DNA of 64,000 nt, taken from positions 94,486 to 158,485 of the forward strand of contig CALKXY010000012.1 of NCBI GenBank assembly GCA_938003545.1, given 5' to 3'. Position numbers and translations under genes: made by a program. This DNA comes from an uncultured Caulobacterales bacterium (lineage in GTDB: Bacteria > Pseudomonadota > Alphaproteobacteria > Caulobacterales > Maricaulaceae). Below the pieces are notes generated by a model, which saw nothing but the letters and a program-made list of their open reading frames with translations, did not search any database and had not been told where the DNA came from. Below are positions 53,439 through 62,796 of this stretch, piece after piece (position 1 is the first letter of the stretch; every line of letters starts with the position of its first letter).

Positions 53439-53852
53439 ATGACAGATACAAATATCAAACTCGGAGTGCTGAAGAAGCGTTCCGAGTTTTTGTATGTCCG
53501 CAATGGGCTTTATTCTGCCAAGGGCGGCGTTGTCGTTCAAATGCGGGAAAACCAAGACCGCACTGGTATTGGAATAGGCTTTACAGCGACCAAAAAGATC
53601 GGAAATGCCGTTATTCGCAATCGCGCAAAGCGACGTCTTCGCGAGGTTGCACGGGCGCTTTTGCCTGAACTTGGCCTCTCAGGTCATGATTACGTCTTCA
53701 TCGCGCGCGACGGGACCACTGCACGGCAATGGACGGACCTCCTTGACGACACGCGTAAAGCCCTCATAACCCTCTCGCGTCGTGTCTCCGGACCGGCCGG
53801 GGAACACAACACTCAGTCCAAGAGTCAAAAGCGTAAGAGCCAGTCCGCATGA
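53439..53852 (+). CDS. rnpA: Ribonuclease P protein component
   Basis: A 137-residue protein subunit of RNase P, which trims the 5' ends of tRNA precursors together with its RNA subunit (not in this window). The family core is visible as LKKRSEFLYVRNGLYSAKGG, then GFTATKKIGNAVIRNRAKRR (the RNR signature) and GHDYVFIARDGT. I prefer the ATG at 53439 with GGTGA eight nt upstream; a GTG at 53427 would add four residues. The C-terminal tail (QSKSQKRKSQSA) is basic and longer than usual. The stop codon overlaps yidC (ATGA). Confidence 0.95.
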   Translation: MTDTNIKLGVLKKRSEFLYVRNGLYSAKGGVVVQMRENQDRTGIGIGFTATKKIGNAVIRNRAKRRLREVARALLPELGLSGHDYVFIARDGTTARQWTDLLDDTRKALITLSRRVSGPAGEHNTQSKSQKRKSQSA

Positions 53853-55711
53853 ACGAACAAAAAAATCTCATTTGGGCTATGATCCTGTCGGCCATCGTTG
53901 TGCTGTTGTACTTCACATTCATTGAAGGCCCAACCCAACAACGTGCCCGTTTGGACGCCGAAGCCGAAGTCGCCGCCGCGGCTCAAAGACGTGGCGAGGC
54001 CGCACCGCTGGTTATTGAAGACATAAAAACGCGTGAAGAGCTTATTGCTCAAGGCGAAGCCACACGTATTAAGATCGACACACCTGCCCTTACCGGGTCT
54101 TTCCTGACAACCGGCTCGCGCGTCGATGACTTAGCCCTCAAGCAGTATAACGCGACATTGAATCCAGAAGACGGCCTCGTCCAGCTTCTCAACCCAGCAG
54201 GCGGTGACCGCGCAGCTTATATCGCGGACAACTGGACAGCCGTTGATGGTGGGTCAGGTACAGGGTCAGCTTGGACCGTTGTATCAGGCGAAATCATCAC
54301 GCCGACATCCTCCGTTCTCTTGCAAAAGCAAGTCGGAGATGTGCGGATCGAGCGTGAATTAAGCGTCGATGATAAATATCTCATCACACTCACAGATAAG
54401 CTGACAAACACGGGATCAACAGATGCCAATGTCGAACGTAAAGGCGTCACCCGCCAAGTTGGCCTCTCCGACGAATTGACGAACTTCTTTATCATTCAAG
54501 AAGGCCCGATCTCTGTCGTCGACGGAAAATATCATGAGCAGAAATATAAGAAGCTCAGAAAAAAAGGCGGCTGGTCTGGAACGGGCGAAGGCGGCTGGGT
54601 TGGCCTGACAGATAAATATTGGCTGCAAGCCGCGATTGCCCCGCAAGGTAAATCCATTTCAGCGTCTTATGACTTCAAACTGATCAACGATAATGATGTC
54701 TATGAAACCTCTTACACAACATCGGCTTTGACCCTCACACCTGGCACAACGATCACATCCGTTGGTCACATGATGGCCGCGCCGAAAGATTATAAAATGC
54801 TAAGCGCCTATGAAAAAGCGGGTATTGGCAACCTCACCAATGCGATTGGCTGGGGTAAAATGAAAATTCTCGTCAAGCCGATTACGCGTGCCTTGTCTTG
54901 GCTCGGCGAAAAACTCGGTAGCCTTGGCCTCGGTATTTTGGCGCTGACACTTCTGATCAAACTTCTGATGTATCCACTCTATTCTAAGCAATACGCATCA
55001 CAGGCGAAGATGAAGAAGGTCCAGCCGATGATGAAAAAGCTTCAGGTTCGGTACAAAGATGACCGGATGAAGCTGCAGCAAGAAATGATGGCGCTGTATA
55101 AACGCGAAGGCGCAAATCCTGCGGCAGGCTGTTTGCCAATCATTCCAACGATCTTCGTCTTCTTCGCACTTTATAAAGCCGTGTTCATCAACATCGACCT
55201 GCGCCACGAACCATTCTTGGGCTATGTTCAGGATTTGTCTGCACGTGATCCTTTGTCGATCATCAACGGTTTCGGCCTTTTCCCATGGTCAGGCATGCCA
55301 GAGTTCATTCCAGCCTTCCTCACGATTGGGCCTCTCGCGATCCTCTATGGCGCGTCGATGAGCTTGATGTACACGCTCCAACCGACTCCAACGATGGGCG
55401 CAAGCGATCAGGCTGCATTACAGGCTAAAATTTTCAAATTCATGCCGTGGATGTTCATGTTCATCTTGGCTGGCTTCCCAGCAGGTCTATTGATTTACTG
55501 GATCTGGAACAACATCCTATCCTTCGCTCAACAATATTGGATCACGCGTAAGAATGGCGTCGACACACCCGTTGATAAATTCTTCCGCCGCCTCACGGGA
55601 AAACCTGAGCCAATTATCGAGGGCGAAGATCTTGTTGTCGAGCCAAGCCGCGTTGAGAAAAAAGCGGCTAAGGCCAATAAAAAGTCGAAAAATAAGACAC
55701 CAAAAAAATGA
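53849..55711 (+). CDS. yidC: Membrane protein insertase YidC
   Basis: 620 residues. It inserts and folds inner-membrane proteins, alone or with SecYEG. The N-terminal helix (LIWAMILSAIVVLLYFTFIE), the large periplasmic beta-sandwich domain (about residues 60-340), and the conserved five-helix core are present. The core includes SWLGEKLGSLGLGILALTLL, the coiled C1 region MKKVQPMMKKLQVRYKDDRM, and NPAAGCLPIIPTIFVFFALY. A lysine-rich C-terminal tail (KKAAKANKKSKNKTPKK) may bind ribosomes. The start overlaps rnpA and the stop overlaps engB, each by ATGA, so the genes are coupled. Confidence 0.97.
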   Translation: MNEQKNLIWAMILSAIVVLLYFTFIEGPTQQRARLDAEAEVAAAAQRRGEAAPLVIEDIKTREELIAQGEATRIKIDTPALTGSFLTTGSRVDDLALKQYNATLNPEDGLVQLLNPAGGDRAAYIADNWTAVDGGSGTGSAWTVVSGEIITPTSSVLLQKQVGDVRIERELSVDDKYLITLTDKLTNTGSTDANVERKGVTRQVGLSDELTNFFIIQEGPISVVDGKYHEQKYKKLRKKGGWSGTGEGGWVGLTDKYWLQAAIAPQGKSISASYDFKLINDNDVYETSYTTSALTLTPGTTITSVGHMMAAPKDYKMLSAYEKAGIGNLTNAIGWGKMKILVKPITRALSWLGEKLGSLGLGILALTLLIKLLMYPLYSKQYASQAKMKKVQPMMKKLQVRYKDDRMKLQQEMMALYKREGANPAAGCLPIIPTIFVFFALYKAVFINIDLRHEPFLGYVQDLSARDPLSIINGFGLFPWSGMPEFIPAFLTIGPLAILYGASMSLMYTLQPTPTMGASDQAALQAKIFKFMPWMFMFILAGFPAGLLIYWIWNNILSFAQQYWITRKNGVDTPVDKFFRRLTGKPEPIIEGEDLVVEPSRVEKKAAKANKKSKNKTPKK

Positions 55712-56430
55712 CATCTACCGGCAAAGGTGGAGATCAGAACGGCAGCCCTGAAGCGCCAGATGATCAAAATGCTCTGGCGACTGCGCCAGAGTTTACGTCT
55801 GCACAAATAGAAGACGGTCGTCTTTTATTTGCGCGGGACATCACATTCATGCTGTCTGTCGTGAATCTGGACCAACTTCCGCCGCCAGACCGGCCTGAAA
55901 TTTGTTTTGCCGGACGCTCTAATGTTGGGAAATCTTCGCTGATCAATGCGCTGACAAACCGCAAAGGCATTGCACGTGCTTCGAACACACCCGGACGCAC
56001 GCGAGAGCTTAATTACTTTAACGTTGATGAGCGCCTGAACCTTGTTGACCTACCGGGTTATGGATACGCCCGTGCGCCGAAGTCCAGTATTTCAAATTGG
56101 ACACGTCTGACACGGTCCTTCTTGCGCGGCCGTGCAGGATTACGGCGGGTCTTCCTGCTGATTGATAGTCGCCACGGCGTCAAAGATTCCGACTTGGAAC
56201 TAATGGAAATGCTGGATGATGCAGCTGTGACCTATCAACTCGTTTTGACTAAAGTAGATAAAATCAAGAAGGCTGAATTAGAAAAAGTCATGCGCCGTAC
56301 ATCGCGCACGATTGGCAAACGCCCAGCGGCGCATCCCGAGTTGATGGTGACATCCTCCGAGAAAAAAACAGGTCTTGATGATTTGCGGGCTGAAATCGCG
56401 ACCTTGGCGCTGGCGCGACAGCCGTTATAA
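55708..56430 (+). CDS. engB: Ribosome biogenesis GTP-binding protein EngB (YihA/YsxC)
   Basis: A 240-residue small GTPase for late 50S assembly. G1 is GRSNVGKSSLINAL (residues 69-82), the switch-I region contains SNTPGRTRELNYF, G3 is DLPGYGYAR and G4 is LTKVDK. The first 45 residues are an Asp/Glu/Pro-rich extension beyond the usual family start. The start ATG overlaps the yidC stop codon; argB begins 8 nt downstream. Confidence 0.96.
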   Translation: MTSTGKGGDQNGSPEAPDDQNALATAPEFTSAQIEDGRLLFARDITFMLSVVNLDQLPPPDRPEICFAGRSNVGKSSLINALTNRKGIARASNTPGRTRELNYFNVDERLNLVDLPGYGYARAPKSSISNWTRLTRSFLRGRAGLRRVFLLIDSRHGVKDSDLELMEMLDDAAVTYQLVLTKVDKIKKAELEKVMRRTSRTIGKRPAAHPELMVTSSEKKTGLDDLRAEIATLALARQPL

Positions 56431-56438
56431 CAGAGATT

Positions 56439-57299
56439 ATGCAACGCCGTAAAAACGAATCAGGTTGGACCAGCGCACAGGTTCTTTCCGAAGCCCTTCC
56501 CTTCATCCAACGCCATACAGGCCGATGGGTCGTCGTGAAATTTGGCGGGCATGCAATGGGTAGCGCAGAACTGACAGCCGAGTTTGCGAAAGACGTCGTA
56601 CTTCTGCGCCAATGCGGGTTGCGCCCAGTCGTGGTTCATGGTGGCGGACCACAGATTGGGTCCATGCTGGAACGTCTACAAATCAAGACAGAGTTCAAAG
56701 ATGGTTTGCGTGTCTCGGATATGGAAACCGTGGGCGTCGCGGAAATGGTCCTGTCTGGCGCGATCAACAAATCTATTGTTAGTGCGATCAACGTCGCGGG
56801 CGGCAAAGCCGTAGGTATTTCAGGTCGCGACGCCGGCCTCATCACGGCGCGAGCTGTTAACCCTGACTTGGGCTTTACAGGAGAACCTGTCGCAACAGAC
56901 GTAAGCCTGCTCGAAACACTCGCGGATAAAGACGCAGGTTTTATCCCTGTAATTTCACCGATTAGCGCCGATGATGAAGGCCATGGCTATAATATTAATG
57001 CCGATACGGCGGCTGGGGTCATCGCTTCTGCCCTCGGAGCTAGCCGCCTCATGCTGCTAACCGATATTGAAGGCGTGATGGATAATGACGGCAACCTTTT
57101 AACGGACCTGAGCCGAGACGAAGCCCGCACCCTTGTTTCTGACGGCACAGCCAAGGGCGGCATGATCCCAAAACTCACAACCGCCATTGACGCAGTAGAA
57201 CAAGGTGTCGAGGCCGTCGTTATACTGGATGGACGCCGTGCGCATGGGTTATTGGTTGAGCTCTTCACCGACATGGGCGCAGGAACCTTAATCCGTTAA
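56439..57299 (+). CDS. argB: Acetylglutamate kinase
   Basis: 286 residues. It phosphorylates N-acetyl-L-glutamate in arginine synthesis (second step). The signatures VVKFGGHAMG (about residue 31), VVVHGGGPQI, the block GISGRDAGLITARA and the block GHGYNINADTAAGVIASALG are present. So are LLTDIEGVMD and GGMIPKLTTAIDAVEQGVEA. The N-terminal helix (SAQVLSEALPFIQRHTGRW) is the extension found in arginine-sensitive hexameric forms. It is eight nt after engB, an order common in alphaproteobacteria, and overlaps the next gene by one base (TAATG). Confidence 0.96.
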   Translation: MQRRKNESGWTSAQVLSEALPFIQRHTGRWVVVKFGGHAMGSAELTAEFAKDVVLLRQCGLRPVVVHGGGPQIGSMLERLQIKTEFKDGLRVSDMETVGVAEMVLSGAINKSIVSAINVAGGKAVGISGRDAGLITARAVNPDLGFTGEPVATDVSLLETLADKDAGFIPVISPISADDEGHGYNINADTAAGVIASALGASRLMLLTDIEGVMDNDGNLLTDLSRDEARTLVSDGTAKGGMIPKLTTAIDAVEQGVEAVVILDGRRAHGLLVELFTDMGAGTLIR

Positions 57300-58360
57300 T
57301 GCGCACGCTCGGCCTCACTCTTATTTGTCTCATGGCTAGCTTAGGCCTCGCCGCAAGCGTGTCGGCCCAGACTGAAGCCGTCGTCTCTGATGCCGGCACA
57401 AGTCATAATTGGGATGTCTGCAACGAGACAAGCTATGTTCTGAAGTTCGCCTCGGCCTATATTCGTGATGACAGGCTGCAAACGGTTGGCTGGTCCAGTA
57501 TCCAACCTGGTGCTTGCACTCTCATCGTTACGCCTAAAGACAGTCCACGTTTTCTCTATGCCGAAAGCTTACCTGTGCATCGCGGCGGCGTGCGTGAATG
57601 GAAAGGCGCACTTAAGCTCTGCGCCAAAGATACAGATTTCACATCTGATGCGACAGATAATTGCCAATTGAAAAATATGGACACACGGAATTATTTCGCC
57701 GTTGATCCAACTGAACTTCGAACTGCCTTTATCGAGCCTGAAGATTTTGGCGTAAATGCGGAAACGGCAGGATTGCAACGCTTGCTCCAAGATGCGGGAT
57801 ATAAAATCACGCGTGTCGATGGCCTATCGGGACGCCGCACCCTGCGCACAATAAGCGAAGCTAAAGCCGATCTCACGCTGGACAAAACGGCGAGCCATCA
57901 AGACCTTATTAGTGCACTCATACCAGCAGCAGAAAAAGCACGAGAGACTGTCGGTCTAGACATTTGTAATGACGGAACCGCGCGCATTTTTGGCGCAATT
58001 GCCATTCAAAACGATGGCAATTGGACATCCCGTGGCTGGTGGCCTGTAGACCCAGGAAATTGCGTCAAACCCTTTGACCGCACATTAATTGGAACACAGG
58101 CGCATGTCTTTGCGCTTCAAGAAGCCACGAGTGAAGACGGCACGCAAGCCCCCGATCGACGATTACGATCCGAAGCTGTCACGCCGACACAGTTCTGCAT
58201 CGCAGAGTCGCGGTTCTCAGCCCTTGGGCAAGAAAATTGCCTCGAACAAGGCTATGTGCCCGTTGCCTTTCGCCCTGTCCCAACCGAGGCGGATGGTCAA
58301 GTTTTACGTCTAACCGACGCGGATTTCGCCGATGGCAGTGGAGATGGCTTGCGTCGCTGA
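57299..58360 (+). CDS. Exported protein with two DUF1036-like domains
   Basis: 353 residues with a Sec signal peptide (LTLICLMASLGLAASVSAQ). Two related segments, WDVCNETSYVLKFASAYIR with WSSIQPGACT and GLDICNDGTARIFGAIAI with WWPVDPGNCV, fit DUF1036. That domain is described as an integral or periplasmic domain of unknown function with a conserved Cys pair. Between them lies a linker with a peptidoglycan-binding-like stretch (NAETAGLQRLLQDAGYKITR). The cysteines probably form disulfides. It is coupled to argB by a one-base overlap but functionally unrelated to it as far as known. Its role is unknown. Confidence 0.85.
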   Translation: MRTLGLTLICLMASLGLAASVSAQTEAVVSDAGTSHNWDVCNETSYVLKFASAYIRDDRLQTVGWSSIQPGACTLIVTPKDSPRFLYAESLPVHRGGVREWKGALKLCAKDTDFTSDATDNCQLKNMDTRNYFAVDPTELRTAFIEPEDFGVNAETAGLQRLLQDAGYKITRVDGLSGRRTLRTISEAKADLTLDKTASHQDLISALIPAAEKARETVGLDICNDGTARIFGAIAIQNDGNWTSRGWWPVDPGNCVKPFDRTLIGTQAHVFALQEATSEDGTQAPDRRLRSEAVTPTQFCIAESRFSALGQENCLEQGYVPVAFRPVPTEADGQVLRLTDADFADGSGDGLRR

Positions 58361-58382
58361 TCAATCTGGTTAGAGCAATCGC

Positions 58383-59072
58383 ATGTCTCCTGATCTCTCC
58401 CATATCGATAGCTGGATCTTTGATCTCGATAATACGCTCTATCCAGCGGACGTCGAGTTCTTCAACCAAATCGTCGTGAAAATGAACCAATTTGTATCAC
58501 GCTATCTCTCGCTTGAACCCGAAGCTGCGCTGCATTTACAAAAATCATATCTGGCAGAATATGGCACGACCCTGTCGGGCATGATGGCGGTTCACGGCAT
58601 GGATCCAACCGCGTTCCTTGATTACGTCCATGACGTTGATCTAGGTTTCTTAAAGCCAAACCTTGCTCTACGCACGGCGATTTCTGCCCTACCTGGGAAG
58701 AAATATATCTTTACCAATGGGTCCAAAGGTCACGCGCGGAATGTGGCAACACATCTGGAGGTATTCGACCTTTTCGACGGACATTTTGGTGTAGAAGACA
58801 CAGGATATATCCCGAAACCTAAGGCCCATGCCTATGATGCTTTTCTGGACGTATTTGACGAAATTGATCCCAAAAAAGCGATCTTCTTCGAAGACAATTT
58901 ACGTAATCTCGAAGTTCCGAAACAGCTCGGCATGCGGACGGTCCTCCTCGTCTCAGACGCGGATTGGAGCCACGAACCCGCAGCCGCTCGCCCCGCAAGC
59001 GCAGATATAAAAGCCGACTTCGTCGATTACATTTCAGATGACCTAGCAGGCTGGTTAAAAACGCATACTTAA
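58383..59072 (+). CDS. HAD-superfamily pyrimidine 5'-nucleotidase
   Basis: 229 residues. HAD motif I is FDLDNTLYP (nucleophile Asp in the first ten residues of the domain), motif II is IFTNGSKGH, the motif III lysine lies in YIPKPKAHAYDAF and motif IV is AIFFEDNLRNLEVPKQLGM. The DNTLYP variant and a helical cap of about 80 residues are characteristic of the SDT1-like nucleotidase group. Such enzymes dephosphorylate pyrimidine nucleotides or related metabolites. It starts 22 nt after the DUF1036 gene and may belong to the same transcript. Confidence 0.9.
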   Translation: MSPDLSHIDSWIFDLDNTLYPADVEFFNQIVVKMNQFVSRYLSLEPEAALHLQKSYLAEYGTTLSGMMAVHGMDPTAFLDYVHDVDLGFLKPNLALRTAISALPGKKYIFTNGSKGHARNVATHLEVFDLFDGHFGVEDTGYIPKPKAHAYDAFLDVFDEIDPKKAIFFEDNLRNLEVPKQLGMRTVLLVSDADWSHEPAAARPASADIKADFVDYISDDLAGWLKTHT

Positions 59073-59146
59073 CGACAAGATGAATGGGTCTGAACTGCGG
59101 CATCTCGCACCTTGACCCTGCGTCTTATCTTACCCACATATTGTAT

Positions 59147-59332
59147 ATGACAGACCGCACCAAACCTGCCATCGCGATTAATGCGAACGCCGTGAATTGC
59201 CCACGTTGCAATGCACGCCAACCGAAATTCCGCATGCCACGTAGCCTACGTCAATTTTTTAGCGGCGGCTGGACCTGTGAACGCTGTAATACGGAAATGG
59301 ACAGCTTTGGACGTCCAGTTTTCAATCACTAG
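59147..59332 (+). CDS. Small zinc-ribbon protein
   Basis: 61 residues from the ATG at 59147. A longer reading from 59084 begins right after the previous stop codon and has no site. Two CxxC knuckles (CPRC near 23 and CERC near 49) should bind one zinc. The basic segment between them (RMPRSLRQFFSGGW) suggests nucleic-acid or membrane contact. I do not know its function. It lies between the HAD gene and the def-fmt-truA block. Confidence 0.75.
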   Translation: MTDRTKPAIAINANAVNCPRCNARQPKFRMPRSLRQFFSGGWTCERCNTEMDSFGRPVFNH

Positions 59333-59392
59333 CTGACCGTTACGCTGGACGGGCGTCTTGACCCTCTCGCTGCCCGCCCCTATCTGATCTCC

Positions 59393-59911
59393 ATGACGAT
59401 ACGGCCCATATTAACAGTTCCCAACCCTATCCTGAAAGAGGTCTCACAACCTGTTGCAGAGGTCACGGATGCGACACGGACCCTCATGGATGATATGCTG
59501 GAGACGATGTATGCCGCGCCTGGTATTGGTTTAGCCGCCATACAAATTGGTGAGCCCCTTAATGTCATCGTCATGGACCTCGCGCGCGACGGCGAAGATC
59601 CGCTTCCCAAATATTTCGTAAATCCAGAAATTCTGGAAACTGTTGAAGAAATGCAGCCTTATCAAGAAGGCTGTCTTTCCGTACCTGACGTCTATGACGA
59701 TATTGACCGGTCAGAACGCGTGCAGATCACCTATCTCGATTATAACGGTAAGCGTGTGACGGAATGGGCCGAAGGCCTCTATGCCGTCTGTATTCAACAT
59801 GAAATGGATCACTTGAAGGGTGTTGTTTTCATCGACTATCTCTCCCGTCTCAAACGCGAACGTGCAGTCAAGAAAGTGATCAAGAGCGAGAAGCTCCGAG
59901 CTGCTGGATAA
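59393..59911 (+). CDS. def: Peptide deformylase
   Basis: 172 residues. It removes the formyl group from nascent N-termini. The three motifs are intact: [10 protein letters not shown] (44-53), EGCLSVP with metal ligand C94, and QHEMDH with H136, E137 and H140. It is the usual type I form and starts the def-fmt-truA row; fmt begins 3 nt after its stop codon. Confidence 0.97.
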   Translation: MTIRPILTVPNPILKEVSQPVAEVTDATRTLMDDMLETMYAAPGIGLAAIQIGEPLNVIVMDLARDGEDPLPKYFVNPEILETVEEMQPYQEGCLSVPDVYDDIDRSERVQITYLDYNGKRVTEWAEGLYAVCIQHEMDHLKGVVFIDYLSRLKRERAVKKVIKSEKLRAAG

Positions 59912-59914
59912 TTT

Positions 59915-60859
59915 ATGAACATTGTTTTCATGGGCACGCCGGACTTTGCCGTGCCGTCTCTCGCCGAAATTGTGGCCTCAGGCCATAATGTCGTGCGCGT
60001 CTATACGCAGCCGCCGCGCCGCGCTGGTCGCGGAAAGCACCTGACGAAATCGCCCGTCCACCAATTCGCAGACATCATGGGCATTCCCGTTGAAACCCCC
60101 GAGAGTTTCCGAAAATCCAAAGTGATTGACGGCTTGGCAGCGTTGAACGCCGATGTGGCCTGTGTTGTGGCCTATGGCCAAATCCTACCGCAACGGGCGC
60201 TAGATGCGCCGGCATATGGGTGTTTGAACCTGCATGGCTCATTACTGCCGCGATGGCGCGGGGCTGCGCCAGTGCAGCGCGCGATTATGGCCGGTGATGC
60301 GCAGACTGGTGTACAGATCATGCAGATGGCCAAAGGTCTAGATACAGGCGATATTTTGCTATCCGAAACCACGAATATTCAAGCAACAGATACAGCCGCC
60401 ACATTGTCTCAACGTCTGTCCCAGCTCGGTGCGCAAATGTGGCCCCGCGCATTAGGAGCCGTAGAGCGCGAAGCTCTCGCGCCAACACCGCAATCCGGCG
60501 AGGCGACCTATGCCCATAAAATTGACAAGGCAGAGGCCCGTATCGATTGGTCTCAACCCCCAGCAGATTTAGACTGCCATATTCGCGGATTATCGCCCTT
60601 CCCTGGCGCATGGACTATTTATGACGAAACGCGCGTGAAGGTTCTCTTGAGCGAACGCGTGACGGATCGCGGAAACAAACCCGGCGACTATCACGCTGGG
60701 CATATTTTTGAGCATGACGGTCATATGGATGTCTGCTGCGACAGCGCAGGTGAGAGGTTTCTGCGACTTCTCCGCGTTCAGCCTGCAGGAAAAGCCCCAA
60801 TGTCAGGCACTGATTTCATACATGGATATGTGCATAACGGCATTATTGGCTTTGTTTAG
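59915..60859 (+). CDS. fmt: Methionyl-tRNA formyltransferase
   Basis: A 314-residue enzyme that formylates initiator Met-tRNA using 10-formyl-THF, the counterpart of Def. The start IVFMGTPDFAVPSL, the folate-site region VVAYGQILPQ then NLHGSLLPRWRGAAPVQRAI, and MAKGLDTGDIL are typical. The C-terminal OB-like tRNA-binding domain runs from about residue 205 (KIDKAEARIDW). The stop codon is directly followed by the truA start codon. Confidence 0.97.
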   Translation: MNIVFMGTPDFAVPSLAEIVASGHNVVRVYTQPPRRAGRGKHLTKSPVHQFADIMGIPVETPESFRKSKVIDGLAALNADVACVVAYGQILPQRALDAPAYGCLNLHGSLLPRWRGAAPVQRAIMAGDAQTGVQIMQMAKGLDTGDILLSETTNIQATDTAATLSQRLSQLGAQMWPRALGAVEREALAPTPQSGEATYAHKIDKAEARIDWSQPPADLDCHIRGLSPFPGAWTIYDETRVKVLLSERVTDRGNKPGDYHAGHIFEHDGHMDVCCDSAGERFLRLLRVQPAGKAPMSGTDFIHGYVHNGIIGFV

Positions 60860-61597
60860 ATGGCGCGTTTCAAACTGACGATTGAATATGACGGTGGACC
60901 GTTTCAGGGCTGGCAACGACAAGACCATGCAGAGACAGTCCAAGGCGCGATGGAAACCGCAGCCCTACGTTTGAACGGATCGCCCGTCACCGTTTATGGC
61001 TCGGGCCGTACGGATAGCGGCGTTCATGGCCTCGCCCAGATCGCCCATGTAGATTTCGTCAAACCCTTGCGGGCGGATCAAGTTCGCGACGCGCTAAACT
61101 TTCACCTCAAGGCACATCCGATTTCAGTCTTGGCCGCCGAAGCGGTTGATGATGAATTTCATGCGCGATTTGATGCGATAGAACGTCAATATCTTTACCG
61201 CATCATCGACCGCCGTGCACGTCTGGCGTTGGATCGAGGCCGTGTTTGGCGTGTCCCTGTGAAATTAGATGCCGATGCGATGCATGAAGCCGCGCAAGTT
61301 TTAATCGGGCAGCATGATTTCACAACATTCCGCGATGGACAGTGCCAAGCCAAGAGCCCCATCAAGACGCTGGACGAAATCACGGTTTTACGCGCAGGCA
61401 CAGAAATTCACCTCCATTATCGCGCGCGATCTTTCCTTCATAAACAGGTCCGCAGTTTTACGGGCAGCCTCGTCGAAGTCGGACTGGGTAAATGGGACAC
61501 CGAAGATATGAAAGCGGCCCTTGATGCGAAAAAGAGGACTGAATGCGGACCTGTTGCTCCGCCGGACGGCCTCTATTTAGTGCGCGTCATTTATTAA
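60860..61597 (+). CDS. truA: tRNA pseudouridine(38-40) synthase TruA
   Basis: 245 residues. It makes pseudouridine at positions 38-40 in the tRNA anticodon arm. The catalytic aspartate is D52 in GSGRTDSGVHGLAQ. ARFKLTIEYDGGPFQGWQRQ and RSFLHKQVRSFTGSLVEVGL are the N- and C-terminal family signatures. The ATG immediately follows the fmt stop codon. It is convergent with the membrane-protein gene, 6 nt away; no terminator is visible in between. Confidence 0.97.
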   Translation: MARFKLTIEYDGGPFQGWQRQDHAETVQGAMETAALRLNGSPVTVYGSGRTDSGVHGLAQIAHVDFVKPLRADQVRDALNFHLKAHPISVLAAEAVDDEFHARFDAIERQYLYRIIDRRARLALDRGRVWRVPVKLDADAMHEAAQVLIGQHDFTTFRDGQCQAKSPIKTLDEITVLRAGTEIHLHYRARSFLHKQVRSFTGSLVEVGLGKWDTEDMKAALDAKKRTECGPVAPPDGLYLVRVIY

Positions 61598-61603
61598 ATA
61601 ATT

Positions 61604-62161
61604 TTACGCACCAATCGCCAATTGCACGAATGTTGTCCCGACAGCGACAATCACGCACCCAATCAAAGCCGCTGCCCCCCAACTGAACTCTGCCACTTTT
61701 TGCGCTAATCGAATATCCGCGACAAGTAAGCCAATATAGGCCGCGAAGGTGACTCCATTCGCAGCCATAAACGGCAAGACACCCAAACTGACCAAGCCGA
61801 ACATTATGCCCGCGAGACCCGCCAATGCGAACACGGTCCAATTTCGGGTGATCACCCAAGGCCGCACGCGGTCCATTTTTTCAAATATCATTCCAATTAA
61901 ATAGGCCAATGCAGGAAATGAAAACAGCCAGAGCCCAACACTTAAGACAAAAGGGGCGAGGCCCGGAAGGCTCAAATCTGTTCCTGCCAGCTGCGCGCGT
62001 TCCGTCTGCACAGCGTAAACAACCATCCAAAGTGGCACGAGAGTCGCAACCAGAGCTATATATGATATTTTCGCCCCTTTTCGAGATAAATCGAAATAGG
62101 ACTCCCAATTTGGCCAAGCGCCAAGAACAGCAAAAACACCGAGAAGCGGATTTTTTCTCAT
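61604..62161 (-). CDS. Uncharacterised polytopic membrane protein
   Basis: 185 residues with about five hydrophobic helices (roughly 35-54, 69-90, 106-122, 124-145 and 162-181). The first 30 residues are cytosolic (FAVLGAWPNWESYFDLSRKG). The WPNWESYFDLSRKGA motif may be useful for family searches; I do not recognise the family. It is last in a leftward row after msrA, 30 nt downstream of it. Confidence 0.72.
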   Translation of the reverse strand: MRKNPLLGVFAVLGAWPNWESYFDLSRKGAKISYIALVATLVPLWMVVYAVQTERAQLAGTDLSLPGLAPFVLSVGLWLFSFPALAYLIGMIFEKMDRVRPWVITRNWTVFALAGLAGIMFGLVSLGVLPFMAANGVTFAAYIGLLVADIRLAQKVAEFSWGAAALIGCVIVAVGTTFVQLAIGA

Positions 62162-62191
62162 CTTATCGAATGTTCAAACAAAGCTGCCCCG

Positions 62192-62794
62192 CTATTCCGC
62201 GGGGACAACCGTTTCGGGCAGCGCACAGAAAATGCCCGTTGGGCCATGCATGCAATAGCCTTGCGGGTTTTTGGCGAGATACTGCTGATGATAATCCTCC
62301 GCCGCGTGATAAACATCGGGCGCGGCACGAAGTTCTGTTGTCAACGGACGCCCATAGGCTTCGGCATATCTCGCCATAGCTTTTTTGGTTTGCGTCATCT
62401 GGGCGTCGGAATATGTAAAAATTGCACTCCGATATTGCGGCCCAACATCATTACCTTGGCGGTCACCCTGTGTCGGGTCATGATGTTCGAAGAAAACCTT
62501 TAGAATTTCTTCAAAGCTAATGACGGACGGATCGAAAACCACATGGCACATTTCGGCATGGCCCGTTGTTCCCGTGCAGACTAACTTATAATCTGGCTTG
62601 GGCGTATGGCCGCCTGAATACCCAACACTCGTAACATGCACGCCATCGAGTTTCCACATGATGCGTTCCGCGCCCCAAAAACATCCAAAACCAAGCTGAA
62701 TTTGTTCCATCCCAGCGGGAATGTCGGCGAACATTTGCGCCCCATTGACGTAATTTTTGCGGGTCTCACACAGGCTCAAATCCATCTGGCTCAT
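62192..62794 (-). CDS. msrA: Peptide methionine sulfoxide reductase MsrA
   Basis: A 200-residue enzyme that reduces methionine-S-sulfoxide in proteins. The catalytic Cys is C38 in GFGCFWGAE, and SVGYSGGHTPKPDY, EILKVFFEHHDPTQGDRQGN and AEDYHQQYLAKNPQGYCMHG carry the other conserved residues and a C-terminal resolving Cys. The start is 2 nt after the stop codon of the N-formylglutamate amidohydrolase family gene, so both are on one transcript. Confidence 0.96.
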   Translation of the reverse strand: MSQMDLSLCETRKNYVNGAQMFADIPAGMEQIQLGFGCFWGAERIMWKLDGVHVTSVGYSGGHTPKPDYKLVCTGTTGHAEMCHVVFDPSVISFEEILKVFFEHHDPTQGDRQGNDVGPQYRSAIFTYSDAQMTQTKKAMARYAEAYGRPLTTELRAAPDVYHAAEDYHQQYLAKNPQGYCMHGPTGIFCALPETVVPAE

Positions 62795-62796
62795 AT